This document shows positions 5,624 through 11,611 of a stretch of 11,611 nt of DNA, one piece after another. Made by a program: the position numbers and the translations under genes. Source of the stretch: Verrucomicrobiota bacterium. Lineage in GTDB: Bacteria; Verrucomicrobiota; Verrucomicrobiia; Chthoniobacterales; UBA10450. The notes under the pieces were generated by a model. That model saw only the letters and a program-made list of their open reading frames with translations. It did no database searches and had not been told where the DNA came from. Every line of letters starts with the position of its first letter. Position 1 is the stretch's first letter. The stretch spans positions 1-11,611 of the forward strand of contig QHNU01000206.1 of NCBI GenBank assembly GCA_003218525.1, given 5' to 3'.

Positions 5624-5908
5624 ATGGCCGAAGCGACAGAGCTCGTAGCAACGAATGTCAACCAGCGCGGTTCGCGTAAGACCCGTGTTGGCGAGGTGAT
5701 TTCGAGCGGAATGAACAAAACCATCGTTGTTCGCAGTGTGACTCGGGTGCCGCATCGGAAGTTCGGCAAGATCGTGAAGCAAGAGAAGAAGTTTTATGCG
5801 CACGATGAGGAGAATAAAGCCAAGAATGGGGACACCGTTCGCATCATGGAGACGCGGCCGCTGAGTAAAGTGAAGCGCTGGCGCTTGGTCGAGGTGATGG
5901 CGAAGTAA
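5624..5908 (+). CDS. rpsQ: 30S ribosomal protein S17
   Basis: S17 is a primary 16S rRNA-binding protein with an OB fold. The 94-residue product carries RVGEVISSGMNKTIVVRS (21-38), the first OB strands, then HRKFGKIVKQEKKFYAHDE (44-62) and GDTVRIMETRPLSKVKRWRLVEV (69-91). An N-terminal extension of roughly twelve residues precedes the conserved core, compared with the 84-residue E. coli protein; no internal ATG would give a closer start, so ATG 5624 is retained. It lies three bases after the rpmC stop. Confidence 0.97.
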   Translation: MAEATELVATNVNQRGSRKTRVGEVISSGMNKTIVVRSVTRVPHRKFGKIVKQEKKFYAHDEENKAKNGDTVRIMETRPLSKVKRWRLVEVMAK

Positions 5909-5911
5909 TTT

Positions 5912-6277
5912 ATGGTGCAGATTCGTTCCAGACTCGATATCGCCGATAACACCGGTGCCCGCATGGCAACCATGATCGGGGTAATCGGGAAGGCCACCCT
6001 CTACGCGCGCATCGGCGATGTGATTACGGCGAACGTGAAAGAGGCGAGCGCCACCGGTACCGTAAAGAAGGGCGAAGTGGTGCGAGCCGTCCTTGTCCGG
6101 ACTAAGCAGCCGGTGAAGCGTGATGACGGTTCAATCCTGCGTTTCGATAACAATGCGATCGTGATTATTGACAAAGATTTGAATCCTCGCGGGACTCGAA
6201 TTTTTGGGCCGGTCGCGCGCGAACTGCGCGAGAAAAATTTTATGAAAATCGTGTCGCTTGCTCCGGAAGTTTTATGA
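5912..6277 (+). CDS. rplN: 50S ribosomal protein L14
   Basis: L14 lies at the subunit interface and is part of inter-subunit bridges; in other bacteria it is also the binding site of the silencing factor RsfS. The 121-residue product has LDIADNTGARMA (8-19), KKGEVVRAVLVRTK (52-65), RDDGSILRFDNNAIVII (70-86) and PRGTRIFGPVARELREKNFMKI (92-113), all family signatures, and ends SLAPEVL as in E. coli. ATG 5912 is three bases after the rpsQ stop. The rplX ATG overlaps its TGA in a four-base ATGA. Confidence 0.98.
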   Translation: MVQIRSRLDIADNTGARMATMIGVIGKATLYARIGDVITANVKEASATGTVKKGEVVRAVLVRTKQPVKRDDGSILRFDNNAIVIIDKDLNPRGTRIFGPVARELREKNFMKIVSLAPEVL

Positions 6278-6567
6278 ACCGCATCAAGTTTCACGTGAAG
6301 AAGGGTGACAATGTCGAGGTCATTGCCGGGAACTACAAAGGGTCCAGCGGCAAAATCCTTCAGGTCTTGCCAAGGAAGCAGCGGGTACTGATCGAGGGTG
6401 TTCGGATCATTAAGAGACACCTGCGAAAATCACAGGACAATCCGCAGGGTAAAATCGCCGAACGGGAGGGACCGATCCACATTTCGAATGTGCGTCTGAT
6501 GGAGCGGACGGAAAAGAAAACGAAGACTTCGAAGAAAAAGACTGGGGTGAAAGCCAAAGCGGCTTAG
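6274..6567 (+). CDS. rplX: 50S ribosomal protein L24
   Basis: L24 is one of the two assembly-initiator proteins of the large subunit and sits near the exit tunnel. The 97-residue product contains the KOW motif region KKGDNVEVIAGNYKGSSGKI (9-28) and the downstream block GPIHISNV (66-73). A short Lys/Thr/Ala tail (80-97) extends past the core. Length lies within the family range. The start overlaps the rplN stop; a CCGGAAG stretch a few bases upstream may act as a weak ribosome-binding site. Confidence 0.96.
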   Translation: MNRIKFHVKKGDNVEVIAGNYKGSSGKILQVLPRKQRVLIEGVRIIKRHLRKSQDNPQGKIAEREGPIHISNVRLMERTEKKTKTSKKKTGVKAKAA

Positions 6568-6570
6568 AAG

Positions 6571-7143
6571 ATGGAAAACGAATTTTACAAAGATTACAAA
6601 GAGCGCGTCATACCGGCGTTGCAAGGGCAGCACGGCTACAAGAATGTGCATCAGGTGCCCAGAGTCGAGAAGGTCGTAATCAATACTTCGGTCGGCTCCC
6701 AGTCGGACGTGAAGCAGGCGCTCGAAGATGCCAAGACAGAGTTGGCTTTAATCACTGGTCAGCGAGCGGCCGAGACCCGGGCGAAGAAAAGCATCTCGAA
6801 TTTTAAATTGCGCAAGGACCAGGCCATAGGCGCGAAAGTGACGCTGCGAGGCGAACGGATGTATGAATTCCTTGAACGCCTGGTTAAGGCAGCGTTGCCG
6901 CGCATTCGCGATTTCCGGGGCGTTTCCCCCCGTGGTTTCGACGGTCACGGCAACTACACGCTGGGCGTTTCCGATCAGTCAATTTTTCCAGAGGTCGAGC
7001 TCGATAAAATCAAGCGCAACATTGGATTTGATGTTACTATCGTGACCACTGCTCGCACGAACGAAGAAGCCAAATCGCTCCTCGGCGAAATGGGAATGCC
7101 GTTCAGCGACCGGGCCAAGAAGCCGGCCGCGCAAGCTGCTTGA
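6571..7143 (+). CDS. rplE: 50S ribosomal protein L5
   Basis: L5 binds 5S rRNA in the central protuberance with L18. The 190-residue product contains VPRVEKVVINTSVG (29-42), ITGQRAAETRAKKSI (66-80), LRGERMYEFLERL (92-104), LPRIRDFRGVSPRGFDGHGNYTLGV (109-133) and the C-terminal pattern FDVTIVTTARTNEEA. It is about ten residues longer than the E. coli protein because of a short Lys/Ala tail. ATG 6571 is three bases after the rplX stop. In most bacteria rpsN follows; here rpsH follows after four bases. Confidence 0.98.
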   Translation: MENEFYKDYKERVIPALQGQHGYKNVHQVPRVEKVVINTSVGSQSDVKQALEDAKTELALITGQRAAETRAKKSISNFKLRKDQAIGAKVTLRGERMYEFLERLVKAALPRIRDFRGVSPRGFDGHGNYTLGVSDQSIFPEVELDKIKRNIGFDVTIVTTARTNEEAKSLLGEMGMPFSDRAKKPAAQAA

Positions 7144-7147
7144 TTGA

Positions 7148-7546
7148 ATGAGTACTGTAACCGACCCGATCGCTGATTTGCTAGCGCGTGTGCGCAATGG
7201 TGCGCAGGCGCAGAAGCCGGAGATGTTTGTGCCTTATTCGAAAATCAAAGCGGAGGTGGCCCGCATTTTAAAAGACGAAGGTTACATCACCGATTACACG
7301 GTCGATACGAACGCGGCGCATCCGCGGATCAAAATCACAAACAAATTGGTGAATCGCTCGAGCGCGATTACCGGACTGAAGCGAGTGAGCCGGCCTGGTC
7401 TGCGCCGATATGTGGGCGCGCAGGAGATCCCACGCGTTCTTGGCGGCATGGGCATCACTATTCTCTCCACCTCGCGTGGAGTGCTGTCGGGGCGGGAAGC
7501 GAAGAAACAAAATGTGGGCGGTGAACTGCTCGCCTACGTTTGGTAG
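7148..7546 (+). CDS. rpsH: 30S ribosomal protein S8
   Basis: S8 is a primary 16S rRNA-binding protein; in E. coli it also represses the spc operon by binding mRNA near the rplE start. The 132-residue product has DPIADLLARVRNG (6-18), VPYSKIKAEVARILKDEGYI (28-47), RVSRPGLRRYV (79-89) and the RNA-binding C-terminal block ILSTSRGVLSGREA (105-118), then GGELLAYVW. Length is normal (E. coli 130). ATG 7148 has no Shine-Dalgarno sequence and lies four bases after rplE. I made no attempt to fold an S8 regulatory site and see none by eye. Confidence 0.98.
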   Translation: MSTVTDPIADLLARVRNGAQAQKPEMFVPYSKIKAEVARILKDEGYITDYTVDTNAAHPRIKITNKLVNRSSAITGLKRVSRPGLRRYVGAQEIPRVLGGMGITILSTSRGVLSGREAKKQNVGGELLAYVW

Positions 7547-7550
7547 CTGT

Positions 7551-8090
7551 ATGTCGCGAATCGGAAATAAGACAATCGCCCTTCCAGCAAAGGTGAAGGT
7601 AAACGTCGGCACCGATGGCGCCATCGCGGTCGAAGGTCCGAAGGGGAAACTGAACTGGAAACTGCCGCGCGACATTTCGGCCAAAGTCGAGAACGACCAC
7701 ATCTCGTTGGCGCGTGCTGCGGAGACGCGCAGCGTGAAAGCGCTCCATGGGCTTTCTCGTGCGCTAGTGAACAACATGGTGCGCGGCGTAAGCGAAGGGT
7801 TCACGAAAAATTTAGAGATTGAAGGTGTCGGATTTAAGGCGGCCGTCCAAGGCCAGACGCTGAACCTTTCACTCGGATTTTCGCATCCGGTGCTTTTCCC
7901 GATCCCGAGCGAGATCAAAATCACGGTGGCAGAAAGCACGAAGATTACCGTTCAAGGCATCGACAAGAAGCTTGTTGGACAGGTAGCGGCGGATATTCGG
8001 CGCTACTACCCGCCTGAGCCCTACAAAGGTAAGGGTGTGCGGTATGCGGGCGAGCAGATTCGTCGCAAGGAAGGGAAGACCGTTCAGTAG
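7551..8090 (+). CDS. rplF: 50S ribosomal protein L6
   Basis: L6 lies near the factor-binding site and the sarcin-ricin loop. ATG 7551 gives a 179-residue product starting MSRIGNKTI, which matches the family N-terminus and is close to the E. coli length of 177. The frame is open 47 codons further upstream, but that part lies inside rpsH and has no L6 character. Features are VEGPKGKL (27-34), LEIEGVGFKAAVQG (88-101), LGFSHPV (108-114) and the signature PPEPYKGKGVRY (154-165). It lies four bases after rpsH. Confidence 0.97.
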   Translation: MSRIGNKTIALPAKVKVNVGTDGAIAVEGPKGKLNWKLPRDISAKVENDHISLARAAETRSVKALHGLSRALVNNMVRGVSEGFTKNLEIEGVGFKAAVQGQTLNLSLGFSHPVLFPIPSEIKITVAESTKITVQGIDKKLVGQVAADIRRYYPPEPYKGKGVRYAGEQIRRKEGKTVQ

Positions 8091-8091
8091 T

Positions 8092-8451
8092 ATGGCGATC
8101 AATCGTAGAAGGACACGGCAGCGTATTCGCCAACGTATCCGGAAAAAAGTAAGCGGGACAGCAGAGCGTCCCCGCTTGGCCGTGCATTTCTCCGGACGAC
8201 ACGTGTATGCGCAGGTAGTTGACGATGACACAGGAAGGACTCTGGCGGCGGCTTCAACGCGACAAAAGGGTCTGGCGGGAGAGAAAATTGCAGCAAATCG
8301 CGAGACGGCTGAGCGCGTCGGCAAAGCGATCGCCGAAAAATTGTTGGCCAAGAAAGTCGATACGGTTGTGTTCGACCGGGGCGGATTCATTTTCCATGGG
8401 AAAGTGAAAGCACTGGCCGATGCCGCCCGGGAAAGCGGATTGAAGTTCTAG
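8092..8451 (+). CDS. rplR: 50S ribosomal protein L18
   Basis: L18 binds 5S rRNA in the central protuberance together with L5. ATG 8092 gives 119 residues (E. coli 117) with a very basic N-terminus (RRRTRQRIRQRIRKKV, 5-20), RPRLAVHFSGRHVYAQVVDD (26-45), and the family C-terminus FDRGGFIFHGKVKALADAAR (94-113). The frame stays open upstream into rplF, but those codons lack family similarity. One base separates it from the rplF stop. Confidence 0.97.
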   Translation: MAINRRRTRQRIRQRIRKKVSGTAERPRLAVHFSGRHVYAQVVDDDTGRTLAAASTRQKGLAGEKIAANRETAERVGKAIAEKLLAKKVDTVVFDRGGFIFHGKVKALADAARESGLKF

Positions 8452-8453
8452 AG

Positions 8454-9023
8454 ATGGCGCATCCGAATCCCAGACGGCCTGATCGCAGCACGGACAAGAC
8501 GCCAGCGGCGAGGGGCGATACGACCGAAAAGGTCGTTTTCATCAATCGTTGCGCCAAGGTGGTGAAGGGGGGGCGCCGTTTCAGCTTTAGTGCCTTGATT
8601 GTTGCGGGTGATCACGATGGCAAAGTCGGCGTCGGATTTGGCAAAGCGAATGAAGTTGCGGAAGCAATCCGCAAAGCTTCGGAATCCGCGCGCAAATCAA
8701 TGGAAAAGGTTTCATTGCACGAGAACACGATTCCGCATGAAACCATCGGTGAATACGGCGGCGGGCGCGTCCTGTTGCGGCCCGCTTCTCCCGGGACCGG
8801 AGTGATTGCCGGCGGGGGAGTGCGGGCGGTGGTCGAGGCCGCGGGCATACGCGACGTGTTGGCGAAATCGCTTGGTTCAAGCAACCACGCAAATGTGGTC
8901 AAAGCCACCATCGAGGCGTTGCGGAACTTGAGGCGACGCGATGAAATCTTTAAGGTGCGCGGCATTCGCCCACAGCTGAGAACGCGACCTGATGGAGAAG
9001 TGAACGATGTTGCGACTTCATAA
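8454..9023 (+). CDS. rpsE: 30S ribosomal protein S5
   Basis: S5 lies near the mRNA entry channel and contributes to decoding fidelity. The 189-residue product carries VVKGGRRFSFSALIVAGD (36-53) and GKVGVGFGKANEVAEAIRKA (56-75) in the double-stranded RNA-binding fold. Its second domain holds GTGVIAGGGVRAVVEAAGI (114-132) and GSSNHANVVKATIEAL (141-156). The N-terminus is longer and more polar than in E. coli, and the C-terminal 30 residues are basic. Length is somewhat above the 167 of E. coli. The last 17 bases overlap rplO, because rpmD, which usually separates them, is absent. Confidence 0.98.
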   Translation: MAHPNPRRPDRSTDKTPAARGDTTEKVVFINRCAKVVKGGRRFSFSALIVAGDHDGKVGVGFGKANEVAEAIRKASESARKSMEKVSLHENTIPHETIGEYGGGRVLLRPASPGTGVIAGGGVRAVVEAAGIRDVLAKSLGSSNHANVVKATIEALRNLRRRDEIFKVRGIRPQLRTRPDGEVNDVATS

Positions 9024-9606
9024 TTTACGGCCGCGCCCCGGCGCAAGGCATCGAGTGAAGCGCCTTGGTATCGGCGAAAGTTCCGGCCACGGGAAAACCA
9101 GCGGCAAAGGTCATAAGGGGCAGAAGGCGCGCTCCGGTGGAAGTATTCGCCTCGGGTTCGAAGGTGGACAGATGCCGCTGATTCGGCGGTTACCGAAGCG
9201 GGGATTTAATAACGCCGCCTTTCATAAGCAGTACGCGATTGTGAATCTGTCCGATCTCAGTCAGTTCAAGAGCGGCAGCATAGTGAATGAGGAATCGCTG
9301 CGCGACGCCAAACTCGTGAGAGGGCATCCTTCCGGCATCAAAATTCTCGGTGACGGCGAGCTCAAACATAGTCTCACCATTCAGGTGGAAAAGATAAGCG
9401 CCGGAGCCCGGGAAAAGATTGAGAAAGCCGGCGGCAGCATTTCCAAGCCAGAACCAAGACCAGCGTTAGCGGAAGCAGGCTCGGTTGACGACGAGAAGAC
9501 AGCCGCAAAGGAGACGGCGGCACCGAAGCGAAGTGCAAAAACCGTTTCTAGGAAAACGACTCGGAAAGCTTCATCCAAGCCGAAGAAGAAATCCGTCAAG
9601 AAGTAG
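9007..9606 (+). CDS. rplO: 50S ribosomal protein L15 with long basic tail
   Basis: L15 is a late-assembly large-subunit protein. The conserved part (1-146) contains LHNLRPRPG, KRLGIGESSGHGKTSGKGHK (18-37), GQKARSGG (38-45) and GFEGGQMPLIRRLPKRGF (50-67). Residues 147-199 are an extra low-complexity tail, first Glu/Ala-rich and then Lys/Ser/Thr-rich, giving 199 residues against about 145 in E. coli. ATG 9007 overlaps rpsE by 17 bases and has GGAG at 8994-8997 nine bases upstream. A TTG at 9010 would give MRLHNL, closer to the usual L15 N-terminus, and cannot be excluded. Confidence 0.97.
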   Translation: MLRLHNLRPRPGARHRVKRLGIGESSGHGKTSGKGHKGQKARSGGSIRLGFEGGQMPLIRRLPKRGFNNAAFHKQYAIVNLSDLSQFKSGSIVNEESLRDAKLVRGHPSGIKILGDGELKHSLTIQVEKISAGAREKIEKAGGSISKPEPRPALAEAGSVDDEKTAAKETAAPKRSAKTVSRKTTRKASSKPKKKSVKK

Positions 9607-9622
9607 ACGGCGCGTTTAGGAA

Positions 9623-11134
9623 ATGATCTCCGCGTTCCTGAACACAGTCAAAATTCCCGAGCTGCGGCGTCGGATTCTTTTCACGTTGGCGATCATCGTC
9701 ATCGTTCGGCTCGGTGCGGCCATTACGACTCCGGGCGTCAACCAGGCGGTACTGCAGGATTGGTTTCGCAGTTCGCTGACGGAACGCTCAGGCGGAAGCG
9801 TAGCGGCGCTGTTTAACCTTTTCAGCGGCGGTGCGTTGGAGAACTGCGCGATTTTTTCGCTCGGGATCATGCCCTACATCAGCGCGTCGATCATGCTGCA
9901 ACTGCTGACAGCGGTCATTCCGCAGCTTGGACGGCTCGCGCGCGAAGACGGCGGCCGCCAAAAAATCATGCAATACACGCGTTATGCGACCGTGTTGCTC
10001 TGTATTTTCCAAGGATATCTACTGGCGCTTTCATTCCAGCACCCGGAATCGTATCACACCATGCTACCCGGCATAACGGACACGATTCGAAAACTCGGTA
10101 TTCCCCTTGTCGAAGATACCGGGTGGGTCTTCATCATTGTCACCATAATCTCGCTCACGACCGGTACTCTTTTCTTGATGTGGCTGGGCGATCAAATCAC
10201 CGAGCGCGGAATCGGAAATGGCATATCGCTAATCATCACCGTCGGCATTGTGGCGCGCTTGCCCGCGGCGCTGGCTCAAGCATGGAAAACCTTTGTCCCA
10301 TCCGGCGAGACTGGTGCGAGCCAGGTCAATCCCGCCATTCTTGTTTTGATGGTGGCATTCTTGTTTTTCGTAATCGCCGCCGTTATCACCATTACCCAAG
10401 GCGTGCGCAAAATTCCTGTGCAATACGCCAAGCGAGTGATTGGCCGCAAGATGTACGGCGGCCAGTCGACCTTCATGCCGCTGAAGGTGAATTATGCTGG
10501 CGTCATGCCGATCATTTTCGCCTGGGCGCTCTTGTTGTTTCCGACAACGATTGTCGGTTTCGCCTTCAAAAATAGTCGTATCGCGAGACAAATCACAGAC
10601 CTCATATCGAGCGGTTGGGCCCATTACGTCCTCCTGGCGGCGATGATCTTCTTCTTTAGTTATTTTTGGGTCGCAACCCAGTTTCAACCGTCTCAGATTG
10701 CGGATGATTTGAAGAAACACGGTGGCTATATCCCAGGCGTACGACCAGGTAAACCAACCTCGGATTTTCTTGATTTCACCATGACACGCCTGACCTTCGC
10801 AGGCGCAGTTTTCCTAACAGTGATCGCTGTCTTGCCGAGTTTGCTCAGTCAGTGGTTGCACGTGCCGCAGATCACGGCCCAGTTCTTCGGCGGAACGAGC
10901 TTGCTCATCATTGTAGGGGTGATGCTTGATACGATGCGTCAGGTGGAGACTCACCTCATTCAACGCCATTACGACGGCTTTTTGCGCAAAGGCCGGATCC
11001 GGGGACGCTCGTTCGATACCCGCGGTGCCTACAGTCGTGGCGAAGCGGTCGCGCAAGGCACGCTGATGTGGCTTTATGTCGCCATTGCGGTCCTCGTCAT
11101 TGGCGGGGTGGCGATTTTTCTTTACGGCCGCTGA
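9623..11134 (+). CDS. secY: Preprotein translocase subunit SecY, with extra C-terminal membrane segment
   Basis: SecY is the channel of the Sec translocon in the inner membrane, working with SecE, SecG, SecA and the ribosome. The 503-residue product has the ten expected hydrophobic segments, at about 18-38, 76-100, 120-137, 167-189, 200-222, 237-258, 290-313, 333-353, 390-410 and 421-437. Family motifs are GIMPYISASIMLQLL (81-95), GVRKIPVQYAKRV (260-272) and AGVMPIIFAWA (292-302). The SecA/ribosome-contacting loop is QFQPSQIADDLKKHGGYIPGVRPG (353-376). After a basic loop (441-479), an eleventh hydrophobic stretch follows at 481-500, which E. coli SecY (443 residues) lacks. AGGAA abuts ATG 9623; adk begins immediately after the TGA. 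Confidence 0.97.
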   Translation: MISAFLNTVKIPELRRRILFTLAIIVIVRLGAAITTPGVNQAVLQDWFRSSLTERSGGSVAALFNLFSGGALENCAIFSLGIMPYISASIMLQLLTAVIPQLGRLAREDGGRQKIMQYTRYATVLLCIFQGYLLALSFQHPESYHTMLPGITDTIRKLGIPLVEDTGWVFIIVTIISLTTGTLFLMWLGDQITERGIGNGISLIITVGIVARLPAALAQAWKTFVPSGETGASQVNPAILVLMVAFLFFVIAAVITITQGVRKIPVQYAKRVIGRKMYGGQSTFMPLKVNYAGVMPIIFAWALLLFPTTIVGFAFKNSRIARQITDLISSGWAHYVLLAAMIFFFSYFWVATQFQPSQIADDLKKHGGYIPGVRPGKPTSDFLDFTMTRLTFAGAVFLTVIAVLPSLLSQWLHVPQITAQFFGGTSLLIIVGVMLDTMRQVETHLIQRHYDGFLRKGRIRGRSFDTRGAYSRGEAVAQGTLMWLYVAIAVLVIGGVAIFLYGR

Positions 11135-11611
11135 GTGAAAAAACGTCTCGTTCTGCTCGGCGCGCCTGGTTCTGGAAAGGGAACCCAGGCTGAAATGATT
11201 ACGCGGCATTTTGGAATCCCGGTGACATCGCCGGGCGCGATTTTGCGCCGGGAAAAAGATTTGGGAACACCGCTGGGCCTCGAAACGGCTGAAATCACGC
11301 AGCATGGTGGGCTCGTGCCGGATGCGACGATTGTGAAGCTGATCGAGGATTGGCTGCGCCTGCATGGCGCGCACGGATTCGTTTTCGATGGTTTTCCCCG
11401 AACGGTGCCGCAGGCGGAGAGCCTAAACGAGATCCTGGCAAGGCATCGCACCCCCTTAGATCTGGCGATCTGGCTCGATGTTTCTGAGCAGACGGTAGCC
11501 GAACGGATTGCGGGCCGGTTACAATGCCGTTCCTGTGGATTTGTCACGAGCGTAACTTCGGGCAATTTTTCGGAACGCCCTGTTTGTCCCTACTGTGAAG
11601 GACCGTTAGTG
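11135..11611 (+). CDS. adk: Adenylate kinase, 3'-truncated by window
   Basis: Adenylate kinase interconverts ATP, AMP and ADP in the cytoplasm. GTG 11135, directly after the secY TGA, opens a frame that runs off the window with 159 codons visible. The P-loop GAPGSGKGT (9-17), the FDGFPRT motif (84-90) and LVPD (60-63) are clear. The LID region has CRSC (131-134) and CPYC (151-154), a four-cysteine zinc site with a 16-residue spacer. The AMP-site motif usually reading STGDMLR is SPGAILR here (32-38); the Arg is kept. About 50-60 C-terminal residues are missing. A secY-adk junction is common in bacteria. Confidence 0.95.
   Translation, partial: MKKRLVLLGAPGSGKGTQAEMITRHFGIPVTSPGAILRREKDLGTPLGLETAEITQHGGLVPDATIVKLIEDWLRLHGAHGFVFDGFPRTVPQAESLNEILARHRTPLDLAIWLDVSEQTVAERIAGRLQCRSCGFVTSVTSGNFSERPVCPYCEGPLV

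Noticed and set aside
7410..7550. Extended N-terminus for rplF
   Set aside because: These in-frame codons lie inside rpsH and have no L6 character; ATG 7551 gives the family N-terminus and length.
7268..7939. Minus-strand frame of 223 residues opposite rpsH and rplF
   Set aside because: Shadow of two certain ribosomal protein genes, with no independent support.
8035..8091. Extended N-terminus for rplR
   Set aside because: These in-frame codons lie inside rplF; ATG 8092 gives MAINRRRTR and the normal L18 length.
10123..10575. Plus-strand alternative frame within secY
   Set aside because: It lies wholly inside secY, and its His/Arg-rich translation looks like an out-of-frame reading of membrane segments.

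Overview
The window is a stretch of a bacterial ribosomal-protein supercluster (S10 and spc operons), with every gene on the + strand and almost no spacing. The order is rpsJ (5' end cut by the window), rplC, rplD, rplW, rplB, rpsS, an inserted non-ribosomal locus, rplV, rpsC, rplP, rpmC, rpsQ, rplN, rplX, rplE, rpsH, rplF, rplR, rpsE, rplO, secY, and adk (3' end cut by the window). No tRNA, rRNA, CRISPR array or insertion sequence is visible.

The organism looks like a member of the PVC superphylum, most likely a soil-type Verrucomicrobiota. This is inference from three things: rpsN (S14) is absent between rplE and rpsH and rpmD (L30) is absent between rpsE and rplO, the arrangement I recall from Chlamydia; the L15 N-terminus is of a type I associate with this group; and Shine-Dalgarno sequences are scarce. 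No similarity search was possible, so the taxon is tentative.

Region by region: 1-3006 is the first half of the S10 operon. It contains a 39-base rpsJ-rplC spacer that resembles a dispersed intergenic repeat. 3005-3090 is an imperfect 86-base palindrome built from degenerate heptamers of the AGTTGAT type. It overlaps the rpsS stop and the first codons of the next reading frame. 3055-3817 is a locus that does not belong to the canonical operon. It encodes an exported or lipid-anchored coiled-coil protein followed, in another frame, by a small beta-rich domain. The two frames read as one 253-residue protein if one base is removed, and a T6 run lies at the junction. An internal ATG with a good Shine-Dalgarno sequence offers a two-gene alternative. 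3818-9606 continues the operon with one-base or four-base overlaps and very short gaps. 9623-11134 is secY, whose product has an apparent eleventh membrane segment. 11135-11611 is the start of adk.

The ribosomal genes supply subunit components around the exit tunnel (L4, L22, L23, L24, L29), the peptidyl-transferase region (L2, L3, L16) and the decoding and head regions of the small subunit. SecY, the translocation channel that docks at that exit tunnel, is made from the same transcript. The inserted envelope-type protein and the modified SecY C-terminus are the two least ordinary items. No promoter or convincing terminator is visible; transcription presumably enters from upstream and leaves downstream of the window.
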